Shown: positions 39,141 to 52,009, counted from the stretch's first letter. The stretch is 64,000 nucleotides of DNA from Aphrophora alni (GCA_963513935.1 OY740772.1:101699340-101763339); one strand, 5' to 3'. The notes: generated by a model from the letters alone, not told the origin. A program made the numbers and translations.

Positions 39141-42100
39141 GATAGGTGATTCTTCGAAATTTTATTTTATAATTTGTCATCGTAGAGAGTTAGTATATAT
39201 AGGTTCAATGACACAGGAGATATGAACAAAAAAACTGTTAAAATTAGGTATATTAAAATTTCTGAATCTCAAGGGTGTTATAGATGATCTACCTATAATA
39301 CCAAATCTAATGTTCCAATATTAATTTTTAAATCCTTATAATAAACAACGACGACTTCTCATCTAAAATAACTCTTAGTTTGTTTTTTTTTACAATAAAT
39401 TTGAAGATCAGTCAAAAAACAGGGAAGCGATAAGGATTAAATAAATATTTTATAATACAAATAATATCTTCTTTATTCCAAAAGTTCATAACTTAAAATA
39501 TAAACAATATTGTAGAAAAAACATAAAATATATTTACTGTAAACTTATAAATAATATTTACTATAGGCAGTAATATACATCTGATAGTAACATAACATTG
39601 AATATCAATCTTCTATTATAGCGCTAAACTCGTATTATTTATTTTCAACTCAGAAAATAAACTATCTTTGATCATAAATAAAGTTCCTCCATTAATAAAA
39701 AATAAAACGGATATTAATACGTATTTACATATTTGGAAACGGTTGCACCATCGTTACGAATATTGACATGTATTCTTCATCTACAGAATTGCTACAAACA
39801 TATGTATAAATATAGTTTGTTGTATGAAAATTAAGCATAAAATAATTTGTTCACAGAAAAATTGATTGTTGATAGATTGTTTGATGATTTTGTTATTTGT
39901 AGCTAATTATAATTTTATAAATATAATTTAGTTTATTTACAATTTATTAACAGTCGATTAATTTACGTAATTAGTAGGAGGTAATTTTAACTCGGTTATT
40001 CTCAAGTAATTGTAATTACACACATACACACTCTTATATTAATTTATGTCTGTTACTCAAAATTTATAAACTCGAATGGCCCTTAGGATCTGTAAAACTA
40101 ACAGTTACAACAAACTCTAAAAGGGAACCTTTTTATGGAGCTTCAAAATATTTTAACCTCATTTTGAAAAGTCTCCGTCATTTTACAATTTGCCGGATAA
40201 CAACATTTTCCTTTAAATAGCATCACCGTATTGTTAAGATGTTTTTTTTTTTTTTTTTTTAGATAATAAATGTAATTGAAAGATTTTGTTTTATTTGGGA
40301 TTTTCGCTGATAAATCCAAGCGATTAGAAATTACGACATATGCAAGATGGCAAATGTATTTTACTCTATTTTGAAGTGGGAGATTTAAATTAATTTATCT
40401 TAAATTTGGTTTTAAGACGTAATTTGTATGTCAGACTATTTGAAAGAATAGAACTTTAGAATAGTATTTTATTAAATTATTTCACATGATCATTACTTTT
40501 ACATTGTCATATTCAAATAACTCTCTCAGTTTGTACAACTAATGCCAGTACAGTCAGTACAACTGTTTTAAGGTATCAATTTATTTGTGTAATATAATTA
40601 AAATACACTTCTAAACGTTCAAGATACCTGTCTGAAATTACATTTCCACCTCAGCTCTAAGGTAAATATAAAGTATAACAACGCACTAATAACTGAGAAA
40701 TTAAATAATTGTGTATCAAAAATACCCAAGTATTATTAGTGGAACTTATCGTTTTCAATGTACTGTTTTTACCGTTCAAAGACGGCCGTTTCGGCTATTC
40801 AGTCATTCTCAAGTTGAGGAGAATATGTTCCTTTGTCAATTGTCAATTAATGGAACGTGTGACAAGACTTTATATCATATATTAAAATCGTTTTCCGGAA
40901 TGGCGACAACAAAACATAATAATATGAAATGGTTTAAAGATAAATGTACTATCCAAACACACCATATGTTTATACTAATTTAAAAAATAAATAAATTGAC
41001 TGTAATGACGACTACTCTTATTGTATGTTCTTATTTAGAAACTATTACAAAATAAAAGATTACAACCATTTTCGATAATATTTTTGATAACAATTCAGAT
41101 TACTTAAATGATAACAAAAATAACAGACGATGGCGACTTTGTCGTTGAAACGGGTTTGATTAAGTAACGTATTTTTTGTAAGACCTTGTGTTCGAATTTT
41201 ATTTTATCAATTATAATGTTTTTAATTTTTTTTGGTAATGTTAATAGGAACAACAAAGTACAAGGCATAAGTGATTCTTTGACGTTTCTGAAAGAAAATT
41301 GATAATTTCTGAGATTTTGTGAAAACCCTAATAAACTGGACTTAATTAAAAGATAAAAAAGTGTACTCAAATTTGGTAAATTAAAATTTTAATTTGGCTA
41401 TAGATGAACAGTTTTGTGTACCCAAAATATTTTATAAACGCTCATTTTTTACTCACAAAATAATTAGGATTTTATACACGATACTAATAATAAATCATGG
41501 TATAGTTTTTTGTATCCAGAACAATTAATTTATAAAAGTTTTAAAATAAAATTACAATACAAATACATAGTAGGACCAACGTTTTTAAACCGCCTAAACG
41601 ACAAAAAATAAATGTTTTATAAATTTTATTAGAGACAATAAAATCATATCTAGAATGGATAGAGAAACTTTTTTACTTTCTTTTTCAATTTATATAATTC
41701 CTGATTTTTTTTTTTTTTTTTTTTTTCAGTTTGTTATAACTTTTTTAAAATCCACTCTACATTTATAAACCATTATATCTTGAAAAACATGTATTCTCGA
41801 TAAAAATTTAAGTGTACAACGTATTTATTTTAGCCATGTTAAACTTTTGGGGGTCTTTCTCTCATTCTTTAGTATGCAAACAAATATAAATTATTTTCAT
41901 TGTTTATAACTGAGAGAGACATTCAACAGTAGATTTTAATTTTCTAGTTTTCTCTAGAAGTGATTATGAAGCAATTCCCTTGCTTAGATTATTATTTAAT
42001 TTACTCTTGAGAGATTTTTCGAAGCTTGACCGTAAAAATTAATAAATTAGAAATGACTTGTAGGTAACGCCGTATTTATAAGTGTATTGTGGAAAGTACG

Positions 42101-42498
42101 AGTGTTATTTGCTGACATTTAGAAAAAAATATTTGATTTTTTTCCCGTTTGATTTCAACTAAAACTAAAAACACACATAATATATTTTACTATTGGCCCT
42201 GTGATAATATACACATTATTTGAATCTTAAATAAAGTATTTTTAATTTTCATAAGCAAATGTTGATAAAATACGTATGAGTGAGGGAATGTATAGAAACG
42301 AAAAAAAATATACCTCCTACTTATTATGTTTGTTTCCTCAATAATTAAGGAATGAGCAAATATGTGGGTTTACATATGTAATAATAATTTTCATTATTAC
42401 TCTATTCTTTCAATTCATACTTGTATTATTACACTATACGGTTTATAAAACACATTTTAGTATAATTAAACCGTAGTTTCCATAGCAACAACGTTTTG

Positions 42499-42850
42499 TC
42501 AACACAGACTGTCTTTTCCATCCAAATAGAGATCTTCCGGTGTTGTGGGATACCTCTTCGACACTGCATCTCCATTATTGTGCATATGGTTTATGTGTAA
42601 ATGGTTATTAGCGCGCGCAGCATTTTTCTTTTTTCGTTGATTGCGACGATGTTGACGATACTTTAAACATGCGGTGACTGCGATCAGCAAACTGAGGACC
42701 AAAAAGGCTCCAGCTCCAATGGAGACGTACAATAGTGGGATACCGAACTGGAAAGCGCAGTTAGCTTCTTCTTCGTCATAACCTGAAGGGCAATGCCACG
42801 AGCCGTCGCACCAGAGGGCGGAGCTTATGCATGCGTTTAGCTCAGGACAT
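42499..42850 (-). CDS. Last exon: LDLRa domain, transmembrane helix, cytoplasmic tail, stop
   Basis: 352 nt: one base completing the split Arg codon, 116 codons, and TGA at 42501-42499. The acceptor is TTTTGCAG. With the CPYR of exon 5, CPELNACISSALWCDG and HCPSGYDEEEANC give six cysteines (residues 785, 789, 795, 802, 808, 819) and the acidic DEEE that marks the LDLRa calcium site. A hydrophobic helix follows (LLYVSIGAGAFLVLSLLIAV onward, about 825-850). Next comes a basic stop-transfer segment (KYRQHRRNQRKKK), a His/Asn-rich stretch (NNHLHINHMHNN) and the C-terminal TPEDLYLDGKDSLC. Topology is inferred as type I with a 54-residue cytosolic tail. The tyrosine in EDLYLDG could be a signalling or sorting site, but this is speculation. 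There is no convincing poly(A) signal close by. Confidence 0.95.
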
Positions 42851-44685
42851 CTGCAAAATACATTTTTACCTTTATTAACTTTTTTTTAAATTACAAATGT
42901 TTCATTTTTTCGTAATTATAGTCTATATGGTTTTAAATTTGCTTTAAGGTTTATTTTAAGATAATGGTAAATACACAAACAAATATAATATCGTAAGAAT
43001 AACGCAGCTGGAAAAAAGTTTTAAGCATTTAATGATCTGATAAAAAAGGCGGGAAGATTGACAGGATTTAAGCTACGATGTACATTTTTTCACTGGATCT
43101 GTTTAACAAAAGTGGCGATATAAAATGTATATGGCCTACAATGTGAGTTTCTTGAAATGTGCACAGGAACGTTAGAATAATATAATATAAGGTCACGATA
43201 GAATGTGTATTGGAAATGATATCTGACCGAGATTTCTGACCCATAATCATTTACAGAGAAAAAGGCCACTAGTTCTTGAAAACTCTAACATCGTCATGGT
43301 CGAATAATATCAAAAGTTTGTAAAAGAGACTTAACAATAAAAATTAAAAAGAGGGATCTAACCCAACAAAAAAGTCTGGATTCAACTAGGATTAACTCGG
43401 ATTAACTATAAATGAGCCCCTGAGGGCTTATACCTTAACTCAAGGTGTGGCCAGAGGGAAGGAAACAATAACAAATTCGTTAGTTGAAGTTATTCATAGA
43501 TGGCTCTAAAATAAAGGGTGAAACAGAGTTTAGAATCCGGGAACCCGACCTAAACAGAGATATGTGTTGCCTCAGTCAGAAATTAAGGTCTTAGTGGGAA
43601 GAGCTTCAGAAACTTTAAACTTGGATATATGATTAAAAATATATGCATCTATGCTCAGAGTTAGCCGTCTTTGAAAGCCTGTAACGAATTTAAGTCAAAG
43701 GTTATTCATTCAAAATCACATAAAATTTGATTGAGGAGCTCAGAAATATTAAGCTATATTGGGTTCCTTGGACGTACCCTGTAAAAAAGTGTCAACAGCA
43801 AAGTTCAATAGACATGAATAGTTTTGTGTCAAATCGAAGAATATGACTACGTAAGTAATTAAAACGCCTCTTTAGAAGAAACAAGACAGGAGGTGGTTTG
43901 CTAGACTGCTAGGCAAACATTTATTTTTGAATCCTAGTAGGGCCCCTGGGCAATATAAGAAACAATGTGGGGTTCGTTATGGAAACTGTCATCTGAGGAG
44001 ATATATTTACCGCCACCTGTCAACAAAGATGCAAATATGAAACTGAAATATTTGAATGGATATAGGTTTACTCGTTCGATCTTGTTTCTCTTAAAATGAG
44101 GTATTGTCGTATACATAAATGCCACAAACATTTTAATTCACCTATCTCCCTGCCGAAGCAAAACCCTAAAATTATGACTTAAAGTAAACTGTGAAGATTT
44201 TTTAATAACAATAAATTTTACGTAGGTTGATCCAATTTATATAATAGCTATATTTATTACTAACATTAACGGCAGCCATTTCAGTTACGGATGTGGAAAT
44301 TTTTTTTTCAGTGTTGATTTTTGTCTCATTGAGGTTTTTAAAATTATGCATCACATAATCCAATTGAAAACAGCCCCTTAGTACAAAGAATATTCCAGAT
44401 TACTATGTTTAGTTATATTAATTAACCAAGTTGAAAGGAGTGTAAGTTAAGTTTCAGCCACTATGGTTTTTGTAATTAAAAAAATAATAAAAATTATAAA
44501 AGAATGAAGTGACAGTGATGATATATTTAATTTAAGTCCTCAATGAATTGACTATGTCAACGTATATAACGTTACGATGTAAAATAGTGTCTAGTTATTA
44601 TGTTACAATTATTTTAATAAATATAAAAATAAAATAAAAATATCTCAAATGTGTAATAAATAATTGAAAAAGTATTAAGCGTTAC
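42851..44685 (-). other. Intron 5-6 (splits the LDLRa domain)
   Basis: GT at 44685-44684 and AG at 42852-42851; 1,835 bp; phase 2. Contains the weak SINE-like copy d. Open frames inside are short and unrecognised. Confidence 0.85.
43340..43450 (-). repeat. Possible SINE-like fragment (copy d) in the last intron
   Basis: Contains GGGATCTAACCCAAC, AACTCGGATTAACTATAAAT and GAGCCCCTGAGGGC, which parallel GGAATCTAACTCAAG, AACTCGAACTCACTACAAAT and AAGCCCCCTG of copy a in the same order. Divergent, hence low confidence. Confidence 0.35.
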
Positions 44686-45992
44686 CTGTAAGGACAGTCT
44701 TGAGGACTTGTAGAGGACATAACAAAGGAGCTAGTAGCACTAAGTAACGGTCGTTTTGAAACTTCCATCCAAGAAACAGCATAACTACCGGGTTCCCTCT
44801 CAAGAAATTCAACAACAAAACTTCTAGCATGAGGTGTGAGTAGAGTTAAGCTTGAGCTTCTGTTCCATCCATCTGAAAACACTTCCACCATTTTCAGTCT
44901 ATTCGGACCTACTTCACTTGTAGGACAAACTACTATCGGCTCTCGAGATCCTACACCTGAGTATACAAATATTCTGTTCATAGTTGAGCAGTGGAAACTT
45001 TCACTCCTCCATCGATTTGGTAACAATTCGTAACCTCTTATCTTCAAATAAAGATAATTATTTGACATATCCTCCGGCTCGATTAACCAAGGATGGTTTG
45101 AGCACGTACTAACAGGTCCTGACTTTTCGTTCTCTTCTGATTCTTCGCTTAACCTTGCGGCTAGTACTTCGTTGTATTCTACTTTTCGTGCGATCGGACT
45201 GCGTATAGCAACCTCTCCACTGGAACCACGAAGTCTTCTCTCGTCTTTAAATTTGGCACAGATTTCAGTAACGGATTCAGAAACAACGTTAACGAACTGA
45301 TATTCTCCTTCGAAATGGAAATCGTTAAAGTCTTGAGTAATGTTCATTAAGGTTATAGTAAAATTCACTTCTACCACTGATGACATTAATGTACTAAACG
45401 TTATAGGTTCTGTTGATCGTGAACAAACACAGTCTCTCGGTAGTTGAATACCGGGCCAAGGATATTCTGAAACCCATAGCTCGGCAATACCTGGATTATT
45501 TTCTTTTTTCAAACACTTCCATCTACCGGTTCTTGCGTCTTCTTGCGTCGAACATGACCGGTCACCGAACTTTAACCGAGTAAACGTAAGTCTAACTCCT
45601 TCTCCTGGTCCTGGTTCAAACCTTAAAATACAACTTAGATTTTGAGCACCACCACGACCGTAGTAAAAAACACTTCTAGGTGATTGAAATCTCCTCGTAG
45701 ACATTGAGTTGACCGGAGATTTAAACAGTCGGTCACAAGGATTGTCAGAACCTTTAAAATGAGATCCTTCTAATGATGTATCGACGAACTCGTACCTGAT
45801 GAGAAAATTTAGGGGAAATAAAACAGAGCCTTGTCGAAGGAACTGTTCTAATGTTAGTTCACTTCCTGTGGAAACGTAACTTTCTGTTAAGGAACATGGC
45901 CTCGTGAACCTGGAACTGTTGCTGAGGAGAGAATGATCACAAAGTCTAGGCACCTCATCTTTGCAGAAGTCCCCCAACAAACTTACATTCGT
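44686..45992 (-). CDS. Exon 5 in window: end of CUB 3, two more CUB-like modules, start of LDLRa
   Basis: 1,307 nt, the largest exon: 435 codons plus two bases of a split Arg codon. The acceptor is GATTTCAG, followed by ACG AAT GTA AGT (phase 0); the donor is ACAG|GTAACG. After the end of CUB 3 (GDFC...RPC...FLIRYEFV), a CUB-like block runs from NPCDRLF through SVFYYGRGGAQNLSC and VRLTFTRLKFG to FEGEYQFV (residues about 438-586). An acidic linker (LSEESEENEKSG) follows. A second CUB-like block runs from CSNHPWLIEPED, with FHCSTMNRIFVYSG and VVCPTSEVG, to SFVVEFLEREPGSY (about 649-764). A Ser/Thr stretch then leads to QDC, the first LDLRa cysteine. Several N-x-S/T sites occur. It is one uninterrupted frame, so there is no decay. 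Confidence 0.95.
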
Positions 45993-48758
45993 CTGAAATC
46001 AAAACGTATTTTACATGTTTACAACTGAGTTCAAATACCAAAATTAAATGTTTTTTTCAAACAGTTTTGATTCCAACTCTTTTGGTAACTAATTATGTAT
46101 ATACAATATGTTTGAAAAGTTAAGAAATGGTTTCATAACTTTTGAACGAATAACAACAACAAAACAAATATTGGACCATCCCTTTTTGTTAAATCTACAT
46201 GTTTGTATACAGCACAATTTTCCTTGCAATTTTTTTTTCTGCCTCCCAAAAGGTACAAATTAAAATTTTCAAACACAAATATATTTTATATTTTATATGA
46301 ATCAATATAAATGTCTCTTTATCATGAATATTTAACGTTTACAAATCTCTAAACAGATGATAAAGATTCATATAATGATTGTAATATTCAATTCTTTTGT
46401 TCAGAAGGTTAATTTTGTATCTAGGGCTGTAAATCTATGTTTTCAACTACTTTTGAGAGTAAAATGTATTAGGAAAAAAATAATCCTTAAACACGATATG
46501 AAATGGAAGGTATTTCAAAATTGCGTCTTCTCTGCTCATATTCGTTTGATAATGTTCCATACTTTTCTATCACCTTGTGCAAAAAAAGTATATCGTTATA
46601 ATTGATTCGTTAAGAATTGATAATATATTTATATTAAAAAGACGAAGGGTGAACATCTCACTCCTTTATTCTAATATACCGACAACTCCAGATAGAAAAG
46701 GCGTTTAGAATAAATATGTAACGCATAAAAGACTGCTTACAAAGGGAAGAAATAATTAATAAATATTTAATAATTATATTTTATTGTATTTATTGTGTTA
46801 TATTAGAGTGGAATTTTACTAATGATTAACTCGAAAAAGATCTCTCATTCCCTTTCTATCTATTAGTAGTAGTAGTGTTAAGAATGTAGTTTGTATTAAA
46901 GTTCATATATAGTCCATAACGTTCATATATATTTTATAGTTTTAAAATATAGAACTACAACAAAATATCAAAATTTCGATACGTGATTAAAAGGTCAAAT
47001 ATTATCAAAACCCTACAATTTCTTGTATAGGTTAACTTATTTTCCTAATTTTTAAAGATGGGGGGAGGGGTTAAAAGGTAAAATATGATTACAGTTTCTT
47101 GTATAGGTTAACTTATTTCCCAATATTTTGAGTGGGGGGAACCCCAATATATCATAATTGTCGTGGTCAAGTTAAGAAAAGACCTATATCTTTTCCCTCT
47201 ATTTTTTAATATTATTTCTTGTAGTTATGTATACTTATATGTGACCATTATTACAAACTATACTCTTAATACTACTATTCACAGACTAAGGGAGAATGAT
47301 GAGGGGTACATAAATGTTTTCATATTATAAAAACAATAATAACATTTTACAACTTGAAATATACTTAAAACAATTTGGAACCGAACGGAACCGGCCGTAA
47401 ATTCAAGAAAAATAATTACCTCAAATAGTTATCGGGAATACTGTACAGAGAGATTGAAACAGGTATGACCTCTATTTTATTCGATGTGTACAAAAATTTA
47501 AAAAAGGTAACCCCTAGATTTTTTTGAAATAATACTAGAGATATTACAAAAAAAATTCATTTAACTTGTCATTTCTTCAATATGGCTGTAAGCTGTGAAT
47601 ATTTTATATGAACCCTTTGCTTTATGGTGATTTTGGATACAAGACATTATTTTAAGGCTTTCTATTCTACTATATATTTCGATATCTCTAGCCGATCTAC
47701 AGGAATATAAATATCTCAAAAATTAGAAATTTTAAGCAATTCCCACAGAATTATATTAGGTGAAATTTAAACTAGAGCTAGGGTAAATGTGTAGTAACAA
47801 TACTGTTATTTTTACTTTTTCTGTAGGCTGAGTTTAAATAGAAAAAAATAGTTAGTTTCTGGTGATTGACTTACACCACCTCTTTATTATTACTAAATAT
47901 ATTATAACTTGTGAATTAACACAATTATTTTTATTACGCACAATTAATATATCTCATTCAGTTATAATTATTTCATTTGATAAGTCTAATAGATCCAGTA
48001 ATATTTAAGAACTTGTGAAGTCAGTAAGTATTCTAGAAAATTACTAAAATAGTTGTACAAAATCGAATGTTGAGACATTTTGGGGGAATTTTAACCGACA
48101 TCCTTTTAATTGATATCTAATCTGATCTGCAAATATTATTTTTATCCAGGAAAATAACTATTAATTTCTTTAAAATGTTGTCATTTTTTAGTCCTGAAAT
48201 GTGATTAGAAAAATTAAGTAAATAAACAACATGTTTCTTTTCAAACTTTTAATATTTATTATACGTTACAGTCTATCAATGCTTCAATTTTTAATTAAGT
48301 TAAACTGTTTTAGATTTGTAAAATCGATCTCTGAAAACGCCTTAAACTCTTATCGCAATTTTGAGCTATAACTCTTAAACAGTTACAAATATCAAAGAAT
48401 ACTTAAGAATGAAGAAATACTATGTGGTACTTAAAAACACCATAATGCATATGGGTTCTTAAAAGATCAGACCATTAGAGCTGATCGCCATATTAGAAAA
48501 AATGGCGGGTGATAAGAAAAATTGCTTTTAGTTTAAAATTAAAAAATACTGTGTGTTACCTTTAAAAATTGTTTTGTCGTTTTTTGCCTTATCGTATATT
48601 ATAGCGGTTACACCGATTTCAATAACTCTTTTTAATTAAAAAATATAACTTAAGCAGTGCAAGTTAGATAATTTTTCAACAAGATGTACGTAATGAATCG
48701 TAATATCATAATGTTTAGGAATTAAAATTATATGATAATAAATAAATAATATTCAAAC
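45993..48758 (-). other. Intron 4-5
   Basis: 2,766 bp, phase 0, GTTTGA donor and TTTCAG acceptor. Contains the 74-bp tandem duplication at 47.0 kb; otherwise AT-rich with no feature seen. Confidence 0.85.
47017..47125 (+). repeat. Imperfect tandem duplication, period about 74 bp
   Basis: TTTCTTGTATAGGTTAACTT occurs at about 47020 and again at about 47094, each followed by ATTTYCC and a G-rich tract. Lies in the intron between exons 4 and 5. Confidence 0.85.
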
Positions 48759-49049
48759 CTGTGTCGCCGTTGTAGAAGATATTCGTCCGTCCCATATTCT
48801 AAGTCTGGCATTGCACTCAGCGCGTTGATAAGCAGCAGGGTCCGCGCTTGCTGCATGGTACTTAATAAAGGATATCCATACCGTCTCATGGTGTCGACCT
48901 TGAAAGTGATATCTGCATGTTGTGTTAGGAGGAAGTGAGTGTTTTGGATTCTCAAGGACTCCCCAAGGCATATCAAAACTCGTCAACAAGAACTCACAGT
49001 GTGAGCTATCACGTACGTAACTGTGAGATCTTGCTTCGACGAAGAATAC
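48759..49049 (-). CDS. Exon 4 in window: CUB 3, first part
   Basis: 97 codons, phase 0 at both ends (acceptor ATTTACAG, donor CAG|GTTTGA). It encodes VFFVEARSHSYVRDSSHCEF, then PPNTTCRYHFQGRHHETVW and AECNARLRIWDG. Cysteines lie at residues 273, 300 and 334. The order Cys, Pro-rich turn, NTTCRYHF, an aromatic strand (VWISFIKY) and Cys...RIWDG is CUB-like, though more divergent than CUB 2. NTT is a potential N-glycosylation site. The remaining cysteines of this module are supplied by the next exon (SLLGDFC). A second overlapping open frame on the same strand is a shadow. Confidence 0.88.
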
Positions 49050-49305
49050 CTGTAAATAGATAAAGTTAATGAATAAATTAAATTGGCTCTTCAACCATTA
49101 GTATTTTATCAAATGTATAACATTTAATATACAAAGTCACAGCAACCAATCTCCTAAGTTGAAATAATATGAATCTGTTTTTACAATTATATAACATACA
49201 ATTTTTGTAATCCAAAATGGATTTAATTATTCTATTTTATTATTGCATAATATTTCAATATTCTTGTAATCCTATGCAGAAAGTTCACGAAAAGCTTCAA
49301 CCGTT

Positions 49306-50895
49306 TATACAGAGTGATTCACCAAAACCCTTCAGTTCTAATGTTCAAAATAAATAAAACATACCATTTGAATAAAATGTTGAAAAACGTTTAAATTATT
49401 ACCAATTTGGTTTATTAGGAATTATAACTTTGCACGTAAAGATTATATCAAGTTCATATTTGGTAGACTTAAATTACATGTTACTTTTTTCAAGTGTACA
49501 AAAAAAAAAGAATTCATTTTAAAAGATGCATTGTTTTCTTGTAAATAACAAGATATTAGATAGACGGAAGACGAAGCATTTTCTAACCAATTATTATATG
49601 AACTTTATGTGAAACATCTGATGTCGCTAAGGATATTCAAACGTTCTATGTAGTTCCTCTCTGCGCCACAAGTAGTGAGTTCCATTGTTGAAAATATTTT
49701 CATAAATGTGTGGAGTTTTTTTCGTTCTTTTTTAATAAATGTGTAAAAATTGTTTTGGTTATTGCTATTGTATGTTATTTTCAAACTGAACTTTTATTTA
49801 TTATTATTAATTCATTATTTACATAACATACAAGACTGGCTAGCTAGGAGGAGAATTAAAGTGAATGGATCGAAGTCTACTCATATTAAGTTTACCAATA
49901 GAACCTATACCGATCACTCTTAATAATATTCTTGTACCACATTCAAATCAAGCAAAGTACCTCGGTATGAACCTTGATGCATAGTTAAAGTGGAACGTGC
50001 ACGTGAAAAAGAAAGCGAAAGAATTTCAATTAAATTACAGAAAAATGTAATGGCTAATTGGGAGAAACTCTCAGTTGTCCAGTCATAATAAACTTGTGCT
50101 TTATAACAAGCCGGCCTGGATAAATGACATTCAGCTTTGGGACTGCACCAAAATCAGCAATCAACAGATTGTTAAACGATTTCAAAATAAAGTTCTCAGA
50201 AGGATTGTAAACGCCCCCCTGGTATACTCGCAACAGTGACCTTCATAGAGATCTCGGGATAGACACAGTCGCAAACGAAATAAAGAAGTGTGGTGCTCAA
50301 AAACATCAGGAGAGACTCCATCAACACCCTAAAACCGAAGCTGCAAGACCACTTCATCAAGAGGGTAGTCTACTTCATCATAAAAAGACTCAAAATACTG
50401 AAACCTTTTGAGTTACCTGAATAGTCCGCATAATGCAAATCAATCATAGAAGGAATACATAGGAGTGCTTTATTATTATGTTGTCAGAGTCAAACGCTGT
50501 TAGTAAAAAATGACTAGTTACTTTGTTAAAAGTTTTACTGTTACGATAAGTAAAATTTAAAATATATATATATATATATATATATTTACATAATATTATA
50601 CTTAGAAACTGTCGTTATATGTTGGGTAACCAAACTACTTAGGTCTATAGGTTTATTAGGTTATGATTTTGTCTATAACCCAAATCTTTTAATTTTTGTT
50701 TTTACTTACAAAAATCCAAACATTTGTTTACTTTCATTATTAATTCCTTTAAATAACTTTTTTTTAGACTTTTCATAAAAATGAATTTTGACATTTCACA
50801 TCTGCCAGGCGACACGCTAAAACACACTTTATTTTCTTTATTGTTACCAGTTGAATACGTCCTGAAATATTTCCATTTGTGAATCACCCTGTATA
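49306..50895. mobile_element. TIR element (Tc1/mariner-like MITE) filling most of an intron, split by a LINE
   Basis: The left end TATACAGAGTGATTCAC (49306-49322) and right end GTGAATCACCCTGTATA (50879-50895) are inverted copies matching 16 of 17. If the outer TA pairs are the target duplication, the element is 49308-50893. No transposase frame is visible; its own sequence is about 0.8 kb once the nested LINE is removed, so it is non-autonomous. It occupies about 85% of the intron between exons 3 and 4 and ends about 32 bp from the exon 3 donor. The internal sequence at about 49590-49830 and 50590-50810 is related to 7600-8060. Confidence 0.75.
49830..50583 (+). mobile_element. 5'-truncated jockey-like LINE remnant nested in the TIR element
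   Basis: On the plus strand, broken by stops and shifts, the end of a jockey-clade reverse transcriptase reads through: RIKVNGSKSTHIKF, then VPRYEP and a YLGMNLDA-type motif in another frame, WNVHVKKKAKEF, LIGRNSQLSSHNKLVLYN, IQLWDCTK, RFQNKVLRRIVNAP and DLGIDTVANEI. These match the order of the conserved region after the catalytic motif through the C-terminus. It lacks the endonuclease and the catalytic core, so it is 5'-truncated and inactive. The 3' end is A/T-rich and runs into (TA)n at 50563-50583. Flanks ATTTACATAACAT (49817-49829) and ATTTACATAATAT (50584-50596) are a 12/13 target-site duplication. It is antisense to the host gene. Confidence 0.8.
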
Positions 50896-50927
50896 ACGTA
50901 TCAATATTTACTAATATCTAAAATTAC

Positions 50928-51147
50928 CTTAACTTCCAACTCGAATCCTGGCAAATAACTGAGAGGTACTGGATGGAAGGGATTATCATAGGGAGAAGTG
51001 TGAAACTCGAGCAACATGTTAGGTCCACTACTTATGATATCAGGTACTACATCACCGCCACACAGCCTAACTAGAACAGGATCTGTTGTCGATCCGCCAT
51101 CGTATACTGTGAGGTAATCCTGTACAACGTTACATTGGTCCCATACC
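50928..51147 (-). CDS. Exon 3 in window: second half of CUB 2
   Basis: 220 nt, beginning with the single base that completes the split Arg codon and ending in phase 0 at AAG|GTAATT. It encodes VWDQCNVVQDYLTVYDGG and RLCGG, which hold the second CUB cysteine pair (residues 187 and 211). The DYLTVYDGG motif is the typical CUB strand in which acidic residues can bind Ca2+. The exon finishes with the hydrophobic strands NMLLEFHTSP and PGFELEVK. With exon 2 it forms a complete, well-conserved CUB domain. Its donor lies only about 32 bp from the end of a transposon that fills most of the next intron. The apparent upstream methionine is intronic. Confidence 0.92.
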
Positions 51148-51755
51148 CTGTCAACAGATATTATGTGTAAATAATGAATAAGTAAACCTACCACTTAAAC
51201 TAATATTGAAGAATTATACTTTCAACTAGACTATCATGAATTTCATCTCTATGTTTATATATTTGGGGTTCGATTGTTTGATTCATAACCAGTTACGGGG
51301 AAAGCTTATACCAATCTGTGTGGTTTATAATTTAAATGAATATATTATAGGTTAATTACCGTAGTTCTTCTCACTGACAATCCAAATTTCATACTTTGGG
51401 ATAACTGGTTTCAACAGTTACACAGTCGTCGTCAGATCCAAAACATCTTTTGAAGTCGTTCTGCAATATGAAAGCGTCGTCCCATTATTATTAAATACAA
51501 TACTTATAATATTTGAAAACTCGAAATACTTCAATTTACAAGGTGTTTTGTATCTGATAATTACGTTTTAACTGTCGAAACCGGTTATGAACAAGGATGA
51601 AATTTTCATTGTCTGACGGAAAAAGTATGGTAATTAACCTAATAATAAGTTCATTGAATACACAATCCAGGAGGCTACAACAAATTTTGTTTATGTAAAA
51701 TTGAAAAATAAATTTAAATTTATATAACGTATATAATAAATGTAAACATAAACAA

Positions 51756-51815
51756 ATTAATGGGCGCCATCTTGGTACTTACCCATCCATAACGTACAAC
51801 CAAGCAGATCCTTTG
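51756..51815 (+). repeat. Dispersed repeat, copy 1 (pair with 63910)
   Basis: GGGCGCCATCTTGGTACTTA then CAAGCAGATCCT, matching GGGCGTCATCGTGGTATTTA and CAAGCAGATCCT at 63917-63977. Non-coding. Confidence 0.6.
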
Positions 51816-52009
51816 TTTTTGTTTTCTAAAAGTTGGTTTCTAGAACATTGTAGGAAATGCTTGCTATACGGCAAGTTTATAAATCTTCTCGACGTCAGGC
51901 CTTAACAACCCTCTTAGTTGTGTATTTTAAACAGTCTTTATTCACTTCAGTTGTGTCTGTATGTCGGCCATAGCAAGCCATAAAGTCGTGGATATATAAA
52001 GAAGCTTTC

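Larger units (their letters stand above)
28961..42498. other. Gene-free AT-rich sequence downstream of the CUB gene
   Basis: Includes the 3' flank and presumably the 3' UTR of the minus-strand gene (below 42499). A possible AATAAA (minus) lies near 41823-41828, but its use cannot be judged. Also holds the repeats at 31.1, 31.9, 35.8, 36.5 and 39.1 kb, T runs near 40240 and 41706, and a short AACCTAACCTAAC tract near 34970. No other gene seen. Confidence 0.6.

Noticed and set aside
44682..45980. Treating the 432-codon frame as a complete single-exon gene
   Set aside because: Its first codon is TTG inside the exon, no signal peptide follows, and its stop is just the intron TAA after AG|G. Splicing to 42850 completes a six-cysteine LDLRa.
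48753..49094. A protein starting at the methionine upstream of the 49049 acceptor, and similar apparent starts at 51194 and 61569
   Set aside because: These methionines lie in intron sequence on the far side of good AG acceptors, and phases match only if the exons are spliced.
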